Assembly (NCBI RefSeq): GCF_000427665.1
Contig: NZ_KE386572.1
Location: 2,690,196-2,754,195 of the forward strand
From: Geminicoccus roseus DSM 18922
GTDB taxonomy: Bacteria; Pseudomonadota; Alphaproteobacteria; Geminicoccales; Geminicoccaceae
DNA length: 64,000 bases
Reading direction: 5' to 3'
The notes beneath the pieces were generated by a model. It saw nothing but the letters and a program-made list of their open reading frames with translations, did not search any database and was not told the origin of the DNA. Shown here one piece after another: positions 52,878 through 62,343 of this stretch (position 1 is its first letter; each line of letters opens with the position of its first letter). The translations under genes were made by a program, and so were the position numbers.

Positions 52878-54254
52878 TTGCGCGTCATCGTCGCCGGAGC
52901 CGGGCGGGTCGGCGAGAGCATCGCCCGCTACCTGGTCCGCGCCGGGCACGAGGTCACCGCGATCGATCAGCGCCCGGAACTGGTGCAGCGGATCTCCGAG
53001 ACCGTGGACCTGCGCGCGATCGTCGGCTCCGCCTCGCACCCGGCCGTGCTGCGCGAGGCCGGCGCCGCCAACGCCGACCTGCTGGTCGCGGTGACCCGCA
53101 GCGACGAGGTCAACATCGTCGCCTGCCAGGTCGCCAACGCCCTGTTCAAGACGGCGACCCGGATCGCGCGGATCCGCCAGCAGGCTTATCTGGACCGTCG
53201 CTGGGAAGACCTGTTCGCCCGCCAGCACCTGGCGGTGGACGTGGTGATCTCCCCGGAGATCGAGGTGGCCCGCTCGGTAGCGCGGACGCTCCTGGTCCCA
53301 GGCTCGCTCGCGGTGATCCCCTTCGCCCGCGACCAGGCAAGGCTGGTCTCGGTCCGCTGCGATCCCGACTGCCCGATCCTCGACACGCCGCTGCGCCAGC
53401 TCTCCTTCCTGTTTCCGGACCTCCACGTCGTGGTGGTGGCGATCGAGCGCAACGACCGGCTGTTCGTGCCTCATTCCGAGGACCGGCTGCTGTCCGGCGA
53501 CCGGGCCTGGTTCGTGGTCGAGACCAAGCAGCAGGCGCGCGCGCTGACCGCTTTCGGCCATGAGCCCTACCAGGGCCGGCGGGTGGTGATCGGGGGCGCC
53601 GGCAGCATCGGCCGGTTCCTCGTCCAGGAACTGCGCAACATCGCCCCGCAGGTCCGCCTCACCGTCCTGGAGAACGATCCGGAGCGGGCCGGCTCGCTGG
53701 CCGAGGACGAACCGGACGTGATCGTGCTCAAGGGCGATGCCCGCGATCCGGACCTGCTGCGTGAAGCCGGTGTGGAGACCGTCGATACCTTCGTCACGGT
53801 CACCAACCAGGACGAGGTGAACATCATGTCGGCGCTGATGGCCAAGCGCCTGGGCGCCAACCGCACCCTGGCCCTGGTCAACACCGACAGCTACGCGCCG
53901 CTGATCAGCGACATCGGCATCGACGTGATGATCGACCCGCGCGGCACCACGGTCAGCTCGATCCTGCAGCACGTGCGGCGCGGCCGGATCCTGGCCGGCT
54001 TCAGCATCAAGGATGGCGCCGCCGAGGCGATCGAGGCCGACCTCCCGGAGAACAGCCCGCTGGTCGGCAAGCCGCTGGAGAAGGGCCGCCTGCCGCACGG
54101 CGTGATCATCGGCGCGGTGCTGCGCGAGGGGCAGTACATCGTGCCCCGCCCGGACACGGTGCTGCGGGCCCGGGACCGGCTGATCGCGATCGCCCGGGGC
54201 GACCAGATCAAGAGCCTGGAACAGGCGGTGGCGGTCCGTTTCGACTATCTCTGA
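52878..54254 (+). CDS. trkA: TrkA potassium-uptake regulator
   Basis: A 458-residue peripheral protein with two RCK/TrkA-N nucleotide-binding units. The first starts LRVIVAGAGRVGESIARYLVRAGHEVTAID, the second RRVVIGGAGSIGRFLVQELRNIAPQVRLTVLE, each followed by a TrkA-C module. It gates the Trk potassium channel, which is not in the window. The start is a TTG at 52878, 4 nt after the ntrX stop; no ATG occurs near the first Rossmann strand. Its place after ntrYX is normal in this lineage. Confidence 0.95.
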   Translation: MRVIVAGAGRVGESIARYLVRAGHEVTAIDQRPELVQRISETVDLRAIVGSASHPAVLREAGAANADLLVAVTRSDEVNIVACQVANALFKTATRIARIRQQAYLDRRWEDLFARQHLAVDVVISPEIEVARSVARTLLVPGSLAVIPFARDQARLVSVRCDPDCPILDTPLRQLSFLFPDLHVVVVAIERNDRLFVPHSEDRLLSGDRAWFVVETKQQARALTAFGHEPYQGRRVVIGGAGSIGRFLVQELRNIAPQVRLTVLENDPERAGSLAEDEPDVIVLKGDARDPDLLREAGVETVDTFVTVTNQDEVNIMSALMAKRLGANRTLALVNTDSYAPLISDIGIDVMIDPRGTTVSSILQHVRRGRILAGFSIKDGAAEAIEADLPENSPLVGKPLEKGRLPHGVIIGAVLREGQYIVPRPDTVLRARDRLIAIARGDQIKSLEQAVAVRFDYL

Positions 54255-54292
54255 TCCTCATCCTTCGTGACGTTCCTTCGGAAAGCTGCCCC

Positions 54293-55162
54293 ATGGCCCG
54301 GATCGCCTATGTCGACGGTCGCTACCTGCCGATCACCGCGGCCTCCGTCTCCATCGAGGACCGCGGCTTCCAGTTCGCCGATTCGATCTACGAGGTCCTC
54401 AAGCGGATCAACGGCCGGCTGATCGACGCGGACCGCCACCTGGCGCGGCTGCGCCGCTCACTGGGGGAACTGCAGATCGCCCAGCCCTGCTCGGAGGCGG
54501 CGCTCCTGCGGATCGTCCAGGAGACCCTGGCGCGCAACGCCCTGAAGGATGCCCTGATCTACATCCAGGTCAGCCGTGGGGCGGCGCCGCGCAACCATCC
54601 CTTTCCCGCGAGCACCCGGCCGACCCTGGTGGTCACCGTGCGCCGCCTGAGCCTGCCCAGCCAGCTGGAGCGGGAGCAGGGGGCCGGCGTGGTGACGGCG
54701 CCGGACCAGCGCTGGGGCCGCTGCGACATCAAGTCGACCGGCCTTCTGCCCAACGTCCTGGCCAAGCAGGAGGCCCAGCAGGCCGGAGCGCGGGAAGCCT
54801 GGCTGGTGAGCGGCGAGGGCACCGAGGCGGTGGTGACCGAAGGCTCCAGCACCAATGCGTGGATCGTCGATGCGGCCGGGGTGCTGCGCACCCATCCGGC
54901 GACACCGGCGATCCTGGGCGGGGTCACCCGCTCGGTGGTGCTGGAACTGGCCAGGGCGGAGGGCATCGCGGTCGAGGAGCGTGCGTTCACCTTGGGTGAG
55001 TTGGCCAAAGCCCGCGAGGCGTTCCTCACCAGCGCGACGTCGCTCGTGCTGCCGGTGACCCGCATCGACGGCCGCCCGGTGGCCAACGGCATGCCCGGCG
55101 AGACAACCCGCCGGCTGATGGCCTGCTATGCCGAACGCTGCGGTCTTCCCGCCCATAGATGA
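54293..55162 (+). CDS. dat: D-amino-acid aminotransferase
   Basis: A 289-residue class IV aminotransferase (branched-chain/D-aminotransferase fold). RIAYVDGRYLPITAASVSIEDRGFQFADSIYEVLK is the family opening. RCDIKSTGLLPNVLAKQEA carries the PLP lysine, and EGSSTNAWIVD and GVTRSVVLELARAEGIAVEER bind the cofactor. The two-residue pattern separates it from IlvE. It supplies or uses D-alanine and D-glutamate. The gene is between trkA (38 nt) and hfq, its usual place in Rhodospirillales-type genomes. Confidence 0.92.
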   Translation: MARIAYVDGRYLPITAASVSIEDRGFQFADSIYEVLKRINGRLIDADRHLARLRRSLGELQIAQPCSEAALLRIVQETLARNALKDALIYIQVSRGAAPRNHPFPASTRPTLVVTVRRLSLPSQLEREQGAGVVTAPDQRWGRCDIKSTGLLPNVLAKQEAQQAGAREAWLVSGEGTEAVVTEGSSTNAWIVDAAGVLRTHPATPAILGGVTRSVVLELARAEGIAVEERAFTLGELAKAREAFLTSATSLVLPVTRIDGRPVANGMPGETTRRLMACYAERCGLPAHR

Positions 55163-55215
55163 CTGCAGCCGGCACGGACCTTCTGGTCACAATCGGCAAA
55201 CATAACGCTTGCGGA

Positions 55216-55221
55216 TATAAT
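55216..55221 (+). promoter_or_regulatory. TATAAT-type -10 hexamer upstream of hfq
   Basis: A perfect TATAAT lies in the 238-nt gap between dat and hfq, in an AT-rich island. No convincing -35 hexamer is visible at standard spacing, so this is only a candidate hfq promoter. Confidence 0.35.
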
Positions 55222-55370
55222 CATCCATCTTGCACCAATGGCGCTTGCCGACCTTTGGCCCGATAGCTATGTCCTGAGTTCCGAAGGAAAAAATGTGGTC
55301 GGATCGCGCAATAGAATGCGGACCGTACCCGGCCGTGCGAAGCAGAGGCGCATGTCGCCCTGCCAGCGCG

Positions 55371-55396
55371 GTACCTTCAAATTCACCGAAAGGTAC
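55371..55396 (+). promoter_or_regulatory. Hairpin covering the hfq ribosome-binding site
   Basis: GTACCTT (55371-55377) and AAGGTAC (55390-55396) form a 7-bp stem with a 12-base loop. The right arm contains the Shine-Dalgarno AAAGG, and the hfq ATG is at 55401. Folding would block translation initiation. Confidence 0.5.
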
Positions 55397-55400
55397 TCGG

Positions 55401-55718
55401 ATGGCAGCCGAGAAGCAGCAGAATCTCCAGGACGTATTCCTGAACCACGTCCGCAAGAACAAGATTCCTGTTACGGTATTCTTGATCAACGGTGTCAAGC
55501 TCCAGGGTGTGATTGGCTCCTTCGACAATTTCTGCCTGCTGCTCCGACGTGACGGTCACGTGCAGCTGGTCTACAAGCATGCAGTGTCCACCGTGATGCC
55601 TTCGTCGGCGGTCCGTCTCTATGACGCACCTCCGGGCTCGGTGCCCGGGCAGGGGCCGGGAGCCGAGCGTGGCTCCTATGGCGACCGGGGCCGGGATGAG
55701 GACACGCGGGAAGAATGA
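55401..55718 (+). CDS. hfq: RNA chaperone Hfq
   Basis: A 105-residue Sm-like protein that pairs small RNAs with mRNAs. The Sm1 block [44 protein letters not shown] and the Sm2 block [13 protein letters not shown] are complete, including the YKH motif that forms the proximal RNA site. The C-terminal 30 residues are a glycine- and proline-rich acidic tail. The ATG at 55401 follows the hairpin-covered AAAGG. The last 23 nt overlap the hflX start region. It is the usual neighbour of hflX. Confidence 0.97.
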   Translation: MAAEKQQNLQDVFLNHVRKNKIPVTVFLINGVKLQGVIGSFDNFCLLLRRDGHVQLVYKHAVSTVMPSSAVRLYDAPPGSVPGQGPGAERGSYGDRGRDEDTREE

Positions 55719-57042
55719 GCCCCAACGGGACGATCGAGTCATAGGTAACGAAACGGCAGAAGGCAGCGGTCGCTGCCTAGTGATCCATCCCTATCTTCTT
55801 ACCGACCGGGAGCGGCTGCGCTCGCCTGCCGCACGTCTCGACGAGGCGGCAGGACTGGCGCAGGCGATCTCGCTCGACGTGGTCGACCGTGAGCTGGCCC
55901 CGCTCCGGCAGCTGACGCCAGCGACCCTGATGGGGGAGGGCAAGGTGGCCGAGATCGCGGCCCGGGTGAAGGAGGACGAGATCGACCTCGTGGTGGTCGA
56001 TGGCGCCCTTTCGCCCGGCCAGCAGCGCAATCTCGAGCGCAAGTGGAAGTGCAAGGTCATCGACCGCACCGGCCTGATCCTGGAGATCTTCGGGGAACGC
56101 GCCCGCACCCGCGAGGGTGTGCTGCAGGTCGACCTGGCGGCGCTGAACTACCAGAAATCGCGGCTGGTGCGCTCCTGGACCCATCTGGAGCGGCAGCGTG
56201 GCGGCGCCGGCTTTCTGGGCGGTCCGGGTGAAAGCCAGCTGGAACTGGACCGGCGGATCATCGCGGACAAGATCGTCAAGCTCGAGCGCGAGCTGGCCGA
56301 TGTCAAGCGCACCCGCAGCCTGCACCGCAGGGCGCGCGAGCGGGTGCCTTATCCGGTGGTGGCGCTGGTGGGATACACCAATGCCGGCAAGTCGACCCTG
56401 TTCAACAGCCTGACCGGGTCCGAGGTCTTCGCGAAGGACCTCCTGTTCGCCACGCTCGATCCGACCATGCGCCTGATCCGCCTCCCGCATGGCCGCAAGG
56501 TGATCCTGTCGGACACGGTGGGCTTCATCTCCGAACTGCCGACCTCGCTGGTCGCCGCGTTCCGCGCGACCCTGGAGGAGGTGCTCTCGGCCGACGTGGT
56601 CCTGCATGTCCGCGACGTGGCCCACGAGGACACCCGAGCGCAGGACGCGGACGTCCGCAAGGTGCTGGACGAACTCGGCATCGACGAGATGGACCGGGGC
56701 CGGCGGATGATCGAGGTGTGGAACAAGATCGACCTGTTCGATGCCGAGCGGCGGGCGACGCTGGAGCCGGAACTTGCCCGCTCCCCTGACACCGTGGCGG
56801 TCTCCGCCTGGACCGGCGAGGGGCAGGACCGGCTGCTGCAGGCGATCGAGGCGAAGCTCGCCGAGAGCGCCGTCCCGACCGAGGTCGTGGTCCCGCACGA
56901 GGACGGCGAGACCCTGGCCTGGCTGTTCCGCAATGGCGAGGTGCTGGCCAAGGCGGAAGCCGAGGACGGCACCCATCTGTCCGTGCTGCTGGCCGACGAC
57001 GTCAAGCGGCGCCTGGAAGCCCGGCTGGCCCCGCCGGGCTAG
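55696..57042 (+). CDS. hflX: GTPase HflX
   Basis: A 448-residue ribosome-associated GTPase of the Obg-HflX family. The N-terminal HflX domain ([75 protein letters not shown]) is followed by a coiled coil and the G domain. G1 is GYTNAGKS (226-233), G3 is [10 protein letters not shown], and G4 is NKID. It splits stalled ribosomes under stress. The ATG at 55696 overlaps hfq by 23 nt; the exact start is uncertain by some residues. Its stop shares CTAG (57039-57042) with the convergent mazG stop. Confidence 0.94.
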   Translation: MRTRGKNEPQRDDRVIGNETAEGSGRCLVIHPYLLTDRERLRSPAARLDEAAGLAQAISLDVVDRELAPLRQLTPATLMGEGKVAEIAARVKEDEIDLVVVDGALSPGQQRNLERKWKCKVIDRTGLILEIFGERARTREGVLQVDLAALNYQKSRLVRSWTHLERQRGGAGFLGGPGESQLELDRRIIADKIVKLERELADVKRTRSLHRRARERVPYPVVALVGYTNAGKSTLFNSLTGSEVFAKDLLFATLDPTMRLIRLPHGRKVILSDTVGFISELPTSLVAAFRATLEEVLSADVVLHVRDVAHEDTRAQDADVRKVLDELGIDEMDRGRRMIEVWNKIDLFDAERRATLEPELARSPDTVAVSAWTGEGQDRLLQAIEAKLAESAVPTEVVVPHEDGETLAWLFRNGEVLAKAEAEDGTHLSVLLADDVKRRLEARLAPPG

Positions 57043-57851
57043 GCCTTTGCGCGCTCGGCGAGCTTGGCCTCGTCCCACCAGGCATCCAGCTCGTCCAGCG
57101 TGCAGTCGGCCGGGTCGCGGCCGGCTGCCCGGGCGGCCGCCTCCACTGCGCGGAAGCGGCGCTCGAACTTGGCGTTGGTGCCGCGCAGCGCCTCCTCGGG
57201 ATCGACCTTGAGGTGTCGGGCGAGGTTGGCCACCGCGAACAGGAGGTCGCCGATTTCCTCGGCCTGATGGGCGGGATCGGCCGCTTCCTCGACCTCGGCC
57301 AGTTCCTCGCGGATCTTGGCGACCACCGGCGCCAGCGCCCCCCAGTCGAAGCCGACCCGCGCCGCCCGCTTCTGCAGCTTCTCGGCCCTTACCAGGGCGG
57401 GGAACCCCACCGGGATGTCGTCGAGGATGCTGGCCGGCGCGGAGGGCAGGCCCTTGGCGGCGCGCTCGGCGGCCTTCAGGTCCTCCCACAGGCGGCGCTC
57501 GCCTCCTTCGGGAAGGGCCTGGCCCTCGAAGACATGCGGATGGCGCCGGACCATCTTGTCGACGATGCCCGAGGCGACCGCGTCGAAATCGAACAGGCCC
57601 TGCTCCTGGCCGATCTGCGCCTGGTAGACGACCTGCAGCAGGAGGTCGCCCAGCTCGTTCCTGAAATCGTCCAGGTCGCCCCGCTCCAGGGCGTCGCGGA
57701 CCTCGTAGGCTTCCTCGATCGTGAAGGGTGCGATCGTCTGAAAGGTCTGCTTCTGGTCCCAGGGGCAGCCAACCACCGGGTCGCGCAGGATCCGCATGAC
57801 CGCCAGAAGCCGGTCGATCGGCCGCTCGTCGTCGGGGACCGGTACGCTCAC
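57039..57851 (-). CDS. mazG: Nucleoside triphosphate pyrophosphohydrolase MazG
   Basis: A 270-residue all-alpha pyrophosphatase that clears aberrant dNTPs and may lower ppGpp. Two MazG repeats are visible: first LRDPVVGCPWDQKQTFQTIAPFTIEEAYEVRDAL with the EExxD-type NELGDLLLQVVYQAQ, second KIREELAEVEEAADPAHQAEEIGDLLFAVANLARHLKVDPEEALRG. The GTG at 57851 overlaps the xseA stop as GTGA, and residues after it match the family; a longer frame is a shadow of xseA. It converges on hflX. Confidence 0.93.
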   Translation of the reverse strand: MSVPVPDDERPIDRLLAVMRILRDPVVGCPWDQKQTFQTIAPFTIEEAYEVRDALERGDLDDFRNELGDLLLQVVYQAQIGQEQGLFDFDAVASGIVDKMVRRHPHVFEGQALPEGGERRLWEDLKAAERAAKGLPSAPASILDDIPVGFPALVRAEKLQKRAARVGFDWGALAPVVAKIREELAEVEEAADPAHQAEEIGDLLFAVANLARHLKVDPEEALRGTNAKFERRFRAVEAAARAAGRDPADCTLDELDAWWDEAKLAERAKA

Positions 57852-59305
57852 AGCAAGGTCCCCTGCACGGGTTCGGGCGCGTCGCCCCGCCTGGGGCGGC
57901 TGCCGGTGCCGACGGCCAGCTCGCCGTCGTGGAAGACCAGCGACAGCCTGCCCTCCCGGCGCGCCGTCTCCACGTCGCTGACCACCTGGCCCGTGGCGGC
58001 CGAGCGGACCAGGGCATAGCCGCGCTCCAGGACCTGCCGATAGCCCAGGCTGTCCAGGAGCTTGCCCTGCGCCTCCAGGCGGGCGTGGTCCCGCTCGATC
58101 TGACGGCGTGCCGCAGCGGCAAGCCGCTGGCCCCGGTCCTCCAGCATCGGCGTGGCCCGGGCGATCAGCGCCAGGATGTGGGCCGGCACCAGCCGGGCAG
58201 CCGTGCGTTCCAGGTGGCGCTGCTCGGTCTTCACCAGCCCGCCAACCAGCTCGGCCATGCGGCGGTTCAGCATGTCCAGCCGCTCGGTCTTGCTGCGCAG
58301 CACGTCCTGCGGGCTGCGCAGGCGCAGCCGCTCGGACAGGTCGTCCAGGCGCTGCGTCGCCAGGTTCAGCAGCATGCGCGGGTCGGGCAGGCCGCGCGCC
58401 GAGCGCTCCAACTCGGTGCGCCGCCGGTTCAGCTGCGTGACCGCGGCCGAGCGGCTGCGTCCCTCCAGCACGGAAACCCGCTCGATCAGCTCCAGGCGTA
58501 CCGGCACCGCCATCTCGGCGGCGGCGGTGGGGGTGGGGGCCCGCCGGTCGGCGGCATGATCGGCCAGCGAGGTGTCGGTCTCGTGGCCGACCGCGCAGAT
58601 CGTCGGGATCGAGCAGGCGGCGATCGCGCGGACCACCATCTCCTCGTTGAACGGCATCAGGTCCTCGATCGAGCCGCCGCCGCGCGCCACGATCAGGAGG
58701 TCGGGGCGCGGCACCGGGCCGCCGGGCTGCATGGCGGAAAAGCCCTGGATCGCGGCGGTGATCTGCTCGGCCGCCTGCTCGCCCTGGACCAGCACCGGCC
58801 AGAGCAGGACCCGGCGCGGGAAGCGGTCGCCCAGGCGGTGCAGGATGTCGCGGATCACCGCGCCGGTGGGCGAGGTCACCACGCCGATGACGCGGGGCAG
58901 GAACGGCAGCGGGCGCTTGCGCGCCGCCTCGAACAGGCCCTCGGCGGCCAGCCGGCGGCGGCGCTCCTCCAGCATCGCCATGATGGCGCCAGCACCAGCC
59001 GGCTCCATCTGCTCCACCACCATCTGGTAGGTGGAGCGGCCCGGATAGGTGGTGAGCCGGCCGGTGGCCACCACCTCCAGCCCGTCCTCCGGGGCGAAGC
59101 GCCAGCGCTGCACCGAGCCGCGCCAAGCGACAGCGTCCAGCCGGGACTGCTGGTCCTTCAGGCCGAAATAGGCATGGCCCGAGGCGGCCCGCTTGAAGCC
59201 GGAGATCTCGCCCTTGACCCGGATCAGGCCGAACGTGTCCTCGACGGTACGCTTGAGCGCGCCGCTGATCTCGGAGACGGTGTATTCGGTGAGGTTGGTC
59301 GCCAT
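57848..59305 (-). CDS. xseA: Exodeoxyribonuclease VII large subunit
   Basis: A 485-residue nuclease subunit. The N-terminal OB-fold (TVSEISGALKRTVEDTFGLIRVKGEISGFKRAASGHAYFGLKD) binds single-stranded DNA. The catalytic domain has VIGVVTSPTGAVIRDILHRLGDRFPRRVLLWPVLVQGEQA, DLLIVARGGGSIEDLMPFNEE and CAVGHETDTSLADHAADRRAPTPTAAAE. Long coiled coils with Arg-rich helices follow to about 450. It cuts single-stranded DNA in repair together with XseB, which is not in this window. The ATG at 59305 is the family start. Confidence 0.95.
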   Translation of the reverse strand: MATNLTEYTVSEISGALKRTVEDTFGLIRVKGEISGFKRAASGHAYFGLKDQQSRLDAVAWRGSVQRWRFAPEDGLEVVATGRLTTYPGRSTYQMVVEQMEPAGAGAIMAMLEERRRRLAAEGLFEAARKRPLPFLPRVIGVVTSPTGAVIRDILHRLGDRFPRRVLLWPVLVQGEQAAEQITAAIQGFSAMQPGGPVPRPDLLIVARGGGSIEDLMPFNEEMVVRAIAACSIPTICAVGHETDTSLADHAADRRAPTPTAAAEMAVPVRLELIERVSVLEGRSRSAAVTQLNRRRTELERSARGLPDPRMLLNLATQRLDDLSERLRLRSPQDVLRSKTERLDMLNRRMAELVGGLVKTEQRHLERTAARLVPAHILALIARATPMLEDRGQRLAAAARRQIERDHARLEAQGKLLDSLGYRQVLERGYALVRSAATGQVVSDVETARREGRLSLVFHDGELAVGTGSRPRRGDAPEPVQGTLL

Positions 59306-59379
59306 GGGTCCTGGCTTGCTAGCAGCCCCAAACGTTCCCGTCAGCCCGTGCCATGGACGGAGCGGCAAGGAGAGGTGCG

Positions 59380-59958
59380 ATGGCGCCGGCTTCGAATGAT
59401 CTGCCGAGGATGAGCTTCGAGGAGTTCATGGCGTTCGAGGGCGAGCCGGACGCCCGCTACGAACTCTACCAGGGACGGCTGGTCGCCATGGCGATGCCGC
59501 ACGGGCGGCATGCGCGGATCGCGCAGAATGTCGGCAACGTCATGGACCGCCGGTCGTCCGATCCCGACCGTTGCCTGGCGTACCAGGGCGCCGGGCTGGT
59601 GATCTCGGAGAGGGACGCGACCTACCTGGTCCCGGACGTGATCTTCGCCTGCACGGCCCCCGACCGGCGCGGCCTCATGCACCAGGCCGCCATCATCGTG
59701 GAGATCCTGTCGCCGTCCACGGCGGCGAACGATTTTCGCGCCAAGGTGCCGGCCTACCAGCAGATCGCGGGCGTGGAGGAGATCTGGCTGGTGGATGCCG
59801 GCCGGCGCTGGGTGCAGCGCTGGCAGCGGCACGGGCAGGACTGGGTGGTCGCCCTGCCGGTCACCGGCGAGGACAGCTTCGAGAGCCGGGTGCTGGAGGG
59901 ACGGGTGCCGCTGGCGGAGCTTTATGCCGGCGCACGCTTCGACGACGAGGAGGCCTGA
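59380..59958 (+). CDS. Uma2-family (DUF820) nuclease-fold protein
   Basis: A 192-residue protein. MSFEEFMAFEGEPDARYELYQGRLVAMAMP, LVISERDATYLVPDVIFACTAPDRR and IIVEILSPSTAANDFRAKVPAYQQIAGVEEIWLVDAGRRWVQRWQR are the Uma2/DUF820 blocks, with the conserved Asp, Glu and Lys of a restriction-endonuclease-like fold. Members are widespread and of unclear role; some are tied to mobile DNA. AAGGAGAGG six bases upstream supports the ATG at 59380. It stands alone between xseA (divergent) and asd (convergent). Confidence 0.85.
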   Translation: MAPASNDLPRMSFEEFMAFEGEPDARYELYQGRLVAMAMPHGRHARIAQNVGNVMDRRSSDPDRCLAYQGAGLVISERDATYLVPDVIFACTAPDRRGLMHQAAIIVEILSPSTAANDFRAKVPAYQQIAGVEEIWLVDAGRRWVQRWQRHGQDWVVALPVTGEDSFESRVLEGRVPLAELYAGARFDDEEA

Positions 59959-60001
59959 GCGCGGCGGCATAGAGCTCCGCCGCGCTCGAGGCCGGCCTGG
60001 A

Positions 60002-61021
60002 TCAGACCAGGCCGTCCTCGACCAGGGTCTCGGCGATCTGGACGGCGTTCAGCGCCGCCCCCTTGCGCAGGTTGTCCGAGACCACCCACATGTTCAGGCC
60101 ATAAGGGACGGTGTCGTCCATGCGCAGGCGCGACACGAAGGTGGCGTACTCGCCGACCACGTCCTTGGGCGTCGCGTACTGGTAGTCGTCCGGGTCATCC
60201 AGGACGTTGATCCCCTCGAACTCGTGCAGCGCCTCGATCGCCTCTTCCAGGCTGATCTCGCTCTCGAACTCGACGTTGATCGCCTCGGAATGGCCGATGA
60301 ACACCGGGACGCGGACGCAGGTCGCCACCACCTCGATCGAAGGGTCGAGGATCTTCTTGGTCTCGACCTTCATCTTCCACTCTTCCTTGGTGGAACCGTC
60401 CTCCATGAACTTGTCGATCTGGGGGATGACGTTGAAGGCGATGGCTTTCTGGAACACCGTGGGCTTCTTGCCCAGGTCGTTCATGTAGACGGCCTTGGTG
60501 TGCTCGAAGAGCTCGTCCATGCCTTTCTGGCCGGCGCCGGACACCGACTGGTAGGTGGACACCACCACCCGCTTGATCGTCGCCAGGTCGTGCAGGGGCT
60601 TGAGCGCCATGACCATCTGGATGGTCGAGCAGTTCGGGTTGGCGACGATGTTGCGGTTGCGGGCGTATTGCAGCGCCTCGCGGTTGACCTCCGGCACCAC
60701 CAGCGGGACGTCCTCGTCCATGCGGAAATGGCTGGTGTTGTCGATCACCAGGCATCCGGCGGCGGCGGCGCGCGGGGCATGGACCGCGGACACGGCACCG
60801 CCCGGCGAGAACAGGGCCATGTCGTAGCCGGTGAAGTCGAAGTCCTCGAGCGCCTTGACCTTCAGCAGCTTGTCGTCGCCGAAGCTGACTTCCTTGCCGA
60901 CCGAGTTGCGCGAGGCGAGCGCCACGACCTCGTCGGCCGGAAACTCGCGTTCCGCCAGGATGTTCAGGATCTCGTGGCCGACAGCGCCGGTGGCGCCGGC
61001 GACGGCAATTCTAAAGCCCAT
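60002..61021 (-). CDS. asd: Aspartate-semialdehyde dehydrogenase
   Basis: A 339-residue NADPH enzyme in lysine, threonine and methionine synthesis. The nucleotide-binding GATGAVGHEIL starts the protein, the catalytic Cys131 is in NPNCSTIQ, and the His244 is in VPVFIGHSEA. EFPADEVVALASRNSVGKE is also conserved. AAGGAAA precedes the ATG at 61021. It lies 66 nt downstream of leuB on the same strand and is probably co-transcribed with the leu genes, a common arrangement in this class. Confidence 0.97.
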   Translation of the reverse strand: MGFRIAVAGATGAVGHEILNILAEREFPADEVVALASRNSVGKEVSFGDDKLLKVKALEDFDFTGYDMALFSPGGAVSAVHAPRAAAAGCLVIDNTSHFRMDEDVPLVVPEVNREALQYARNRNIVANPNCSTIQMVMALKPLHDLATIKRVVVSTYQSVSGAGQKGMDELFEHTKAVYMNDLGKKPTVFQKAIAFNVIPQIDKFMEDGSTKEEWKMKVETKKILDPSIEVVATCVRVPVFIGHSEAINVEFESEISLEEAIEALHEFEGINVLDDPDDYQYATPKDVVGEYATFVSRLRMDDTVPYGLNMWVVSDNLRKGAALNAVQIAETLVEDGLV

Positions 61022-61087
61022 GAGCGTTTCCTTTCGAGGGACCCGGGCGGCCCGCCAGGGCACCCGGGACGCCCATGAAATCCGGAT

Positions 61088-62197
61088 TCAGGTCGAGCGC
61101 TTGGTCAGCGCGGTGAGGATCTTCTGGCCCATTTCCACGGTGCCGAGCTGGGTCATGCCGTCCTGCGCGATGTCGGCAGTGCGGTAGCCCTCGTTCAGCA
61201 CGTCGGCGATGGCGGCTTCCAGCAGCTGGGCCTCGGCATCGCGGTCGAAGCTGTACTTGAGAAGCATGGCAAAGCTCATCAAGGCCGCGATGGGGTTGGC
61301 CATGTCCTTGCCGGCGATGTCGGGGGCGGAGCCGTGGATCGGCTCGTACATCGCCTTGCGCTTGCCAGTGGCGGCATCGGGCGCGCCCAAGGCGGCCGAG
61401 GGCAGCATGCCGAGCGAGCCGGTCGCCATGGCGGCGGCATCCGAGAGGATGTCGCCGAACAGGTTGTCGGTGACGATCACGTCGAACTGCTTGGGCCGGC
61501 GGATCAGCTGCATGGCGCAGTTGTCGGCATACATGTGCGAGAGCTGGACGTCGCCGTACTCGCGGGCGTGCAGGTCGGTGACCACCTGGCGCCAGAGCAC
61601 GCCGGTGTGCATCACGTTGGCCTTCTCGACCGAGGTCACCGCGTTGCCGCGCTTGCGCGCCAGCTCGAAGCCGACCCGGGCGATGCGCTCGATCTCAGGC
61701 GTGGTGTAGACCTGGGTGTCGACGCCGCGCTTCTGGCCGCCGCCGATCTCCTCGATGCCGCGCGGCTCGCCGAAGTACACGCCGCCGGTCAGCTCGCGCA
61801 GGATCAGGATGTCCAGGCCACGCACCAGCTCGGGCTTCAGCGTGGACGCATCCACCAGGGCGTCGAACACGATCGCCGGGCGCAGGTTGGCGAACAGCTC
61901 CAGCTGCTTGCGCAGCTTGAGCAGCGCCTGCTCGGGCTTCAGGTGGAACGGGTTGGCGTCATACTTATGCACGCCGACCGCGCCGAACATGATCGCGTCG
62001 ACGGCCTTGGCCTTGGCCAGGACCTCCTCGGTGATCGGCACGCCATGGGCGTCCAGCGAGGCGCCACCGACCAGGTCCTCGTGCAGCTCGAAGGACAGGC
62101 CCTTCTTGCCCAGATGGTCGATGACCTGACGGACGACGCCCATCACCTCCGGCCCGATGCCGTCGCCAGGAAGGAAGAGGATCGAGCCGGTGGTCAT
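61088..62197 (-). CDS. leuB: 3-isopropylmalate dehydrogenase
   Basis: A 369-residue enzyme of the leucine pathway, oxidising and decarboxylating 3-isopropylmalate with [15 protein letters not shown] starts it, [15 protein letters not shown] and [14 protein letters not shown] bind substrate, and the metal site is in [29 protein letters not shown] is the NAD loop. Its ATG follows the repeat array that separates it from leuD. Confidence 0.97.
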   Translation of the reverse strand: MTTGSILFLPGDGIGPEVMGVVRQVIDHLGKKGLSFELHEDLVGGASLDAHGVPITEEVLAKAKAVDAIMFGAVGVHKYDANPFHLKPEQALLKLRKQLELFANLRPAIVFDALVDASTLKPELVRGLDILILRELTGGVYFGEPRGIEEIGGGQKRGVDTQVYTTPEIERIARVGFELARKRGNAVTSVEKANVMHTGVLWRQVVTDLHAREYGDVQLSHMYADNCAMQLIRRPKQFDVIVTDNLFGDILSDAAAMATGSLGMLPSAALGAPDAATGKRKAMYEPIHGSAPDIAGKDMANPIAALMSFAMLLKYSFDRDAEAQLLEAAIADVLNEGYRTADIAQDGMTQLGTVEMGQKILTALTKRST

Positions 62198-62206
62198 CGC
62201 TGCTTT

Positions 62207-62343
62207 CTCGGGTTCGTTCGTGCAAAAGGGACGAGGGGCAGGAGGTTCGCTTGCTCAGGAAGACGGCGCTCGGGTTCGTTCGTGCAAAATCGCCTTCCCG
62301 GGTTCGTTTCGTTCCGTCGCCCTCTCGGGTTCGTTCGTGCAAA
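62207..62343. repeat. Tandem repeat array between leuD and leuB
   Basis: Three good copies of CTCGGGTTCGTTCGTGCAAA (62207-62227, 62269-62289, 62324-62343), one divergent copy (62297-62316, CCGGGTTCGTTTCGTTCC) and one decayed copy near 62241. The last units have a period of about 27-28 bases. The array lies in the 241-nt gap between leuD and leuB, so it would be transcribed within the operon, and a single copy lies at 11510-11530. I know of no function for it. Confidence 0.8.

Noticed and set aside
57039-59126. A single 695-residue protein covering mazG and part of xseA
   Set aside because: The extension upstream of mazG is the alternative frame of xseA; a GTGA overlap separates two real genes.
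62207-62343. CRISPR array in the leu operon gap
   Set aside because: Repeats are 20 bases with decayed copies, spacers are 7-40 bases and unequal, and there are no cas genes in the window.
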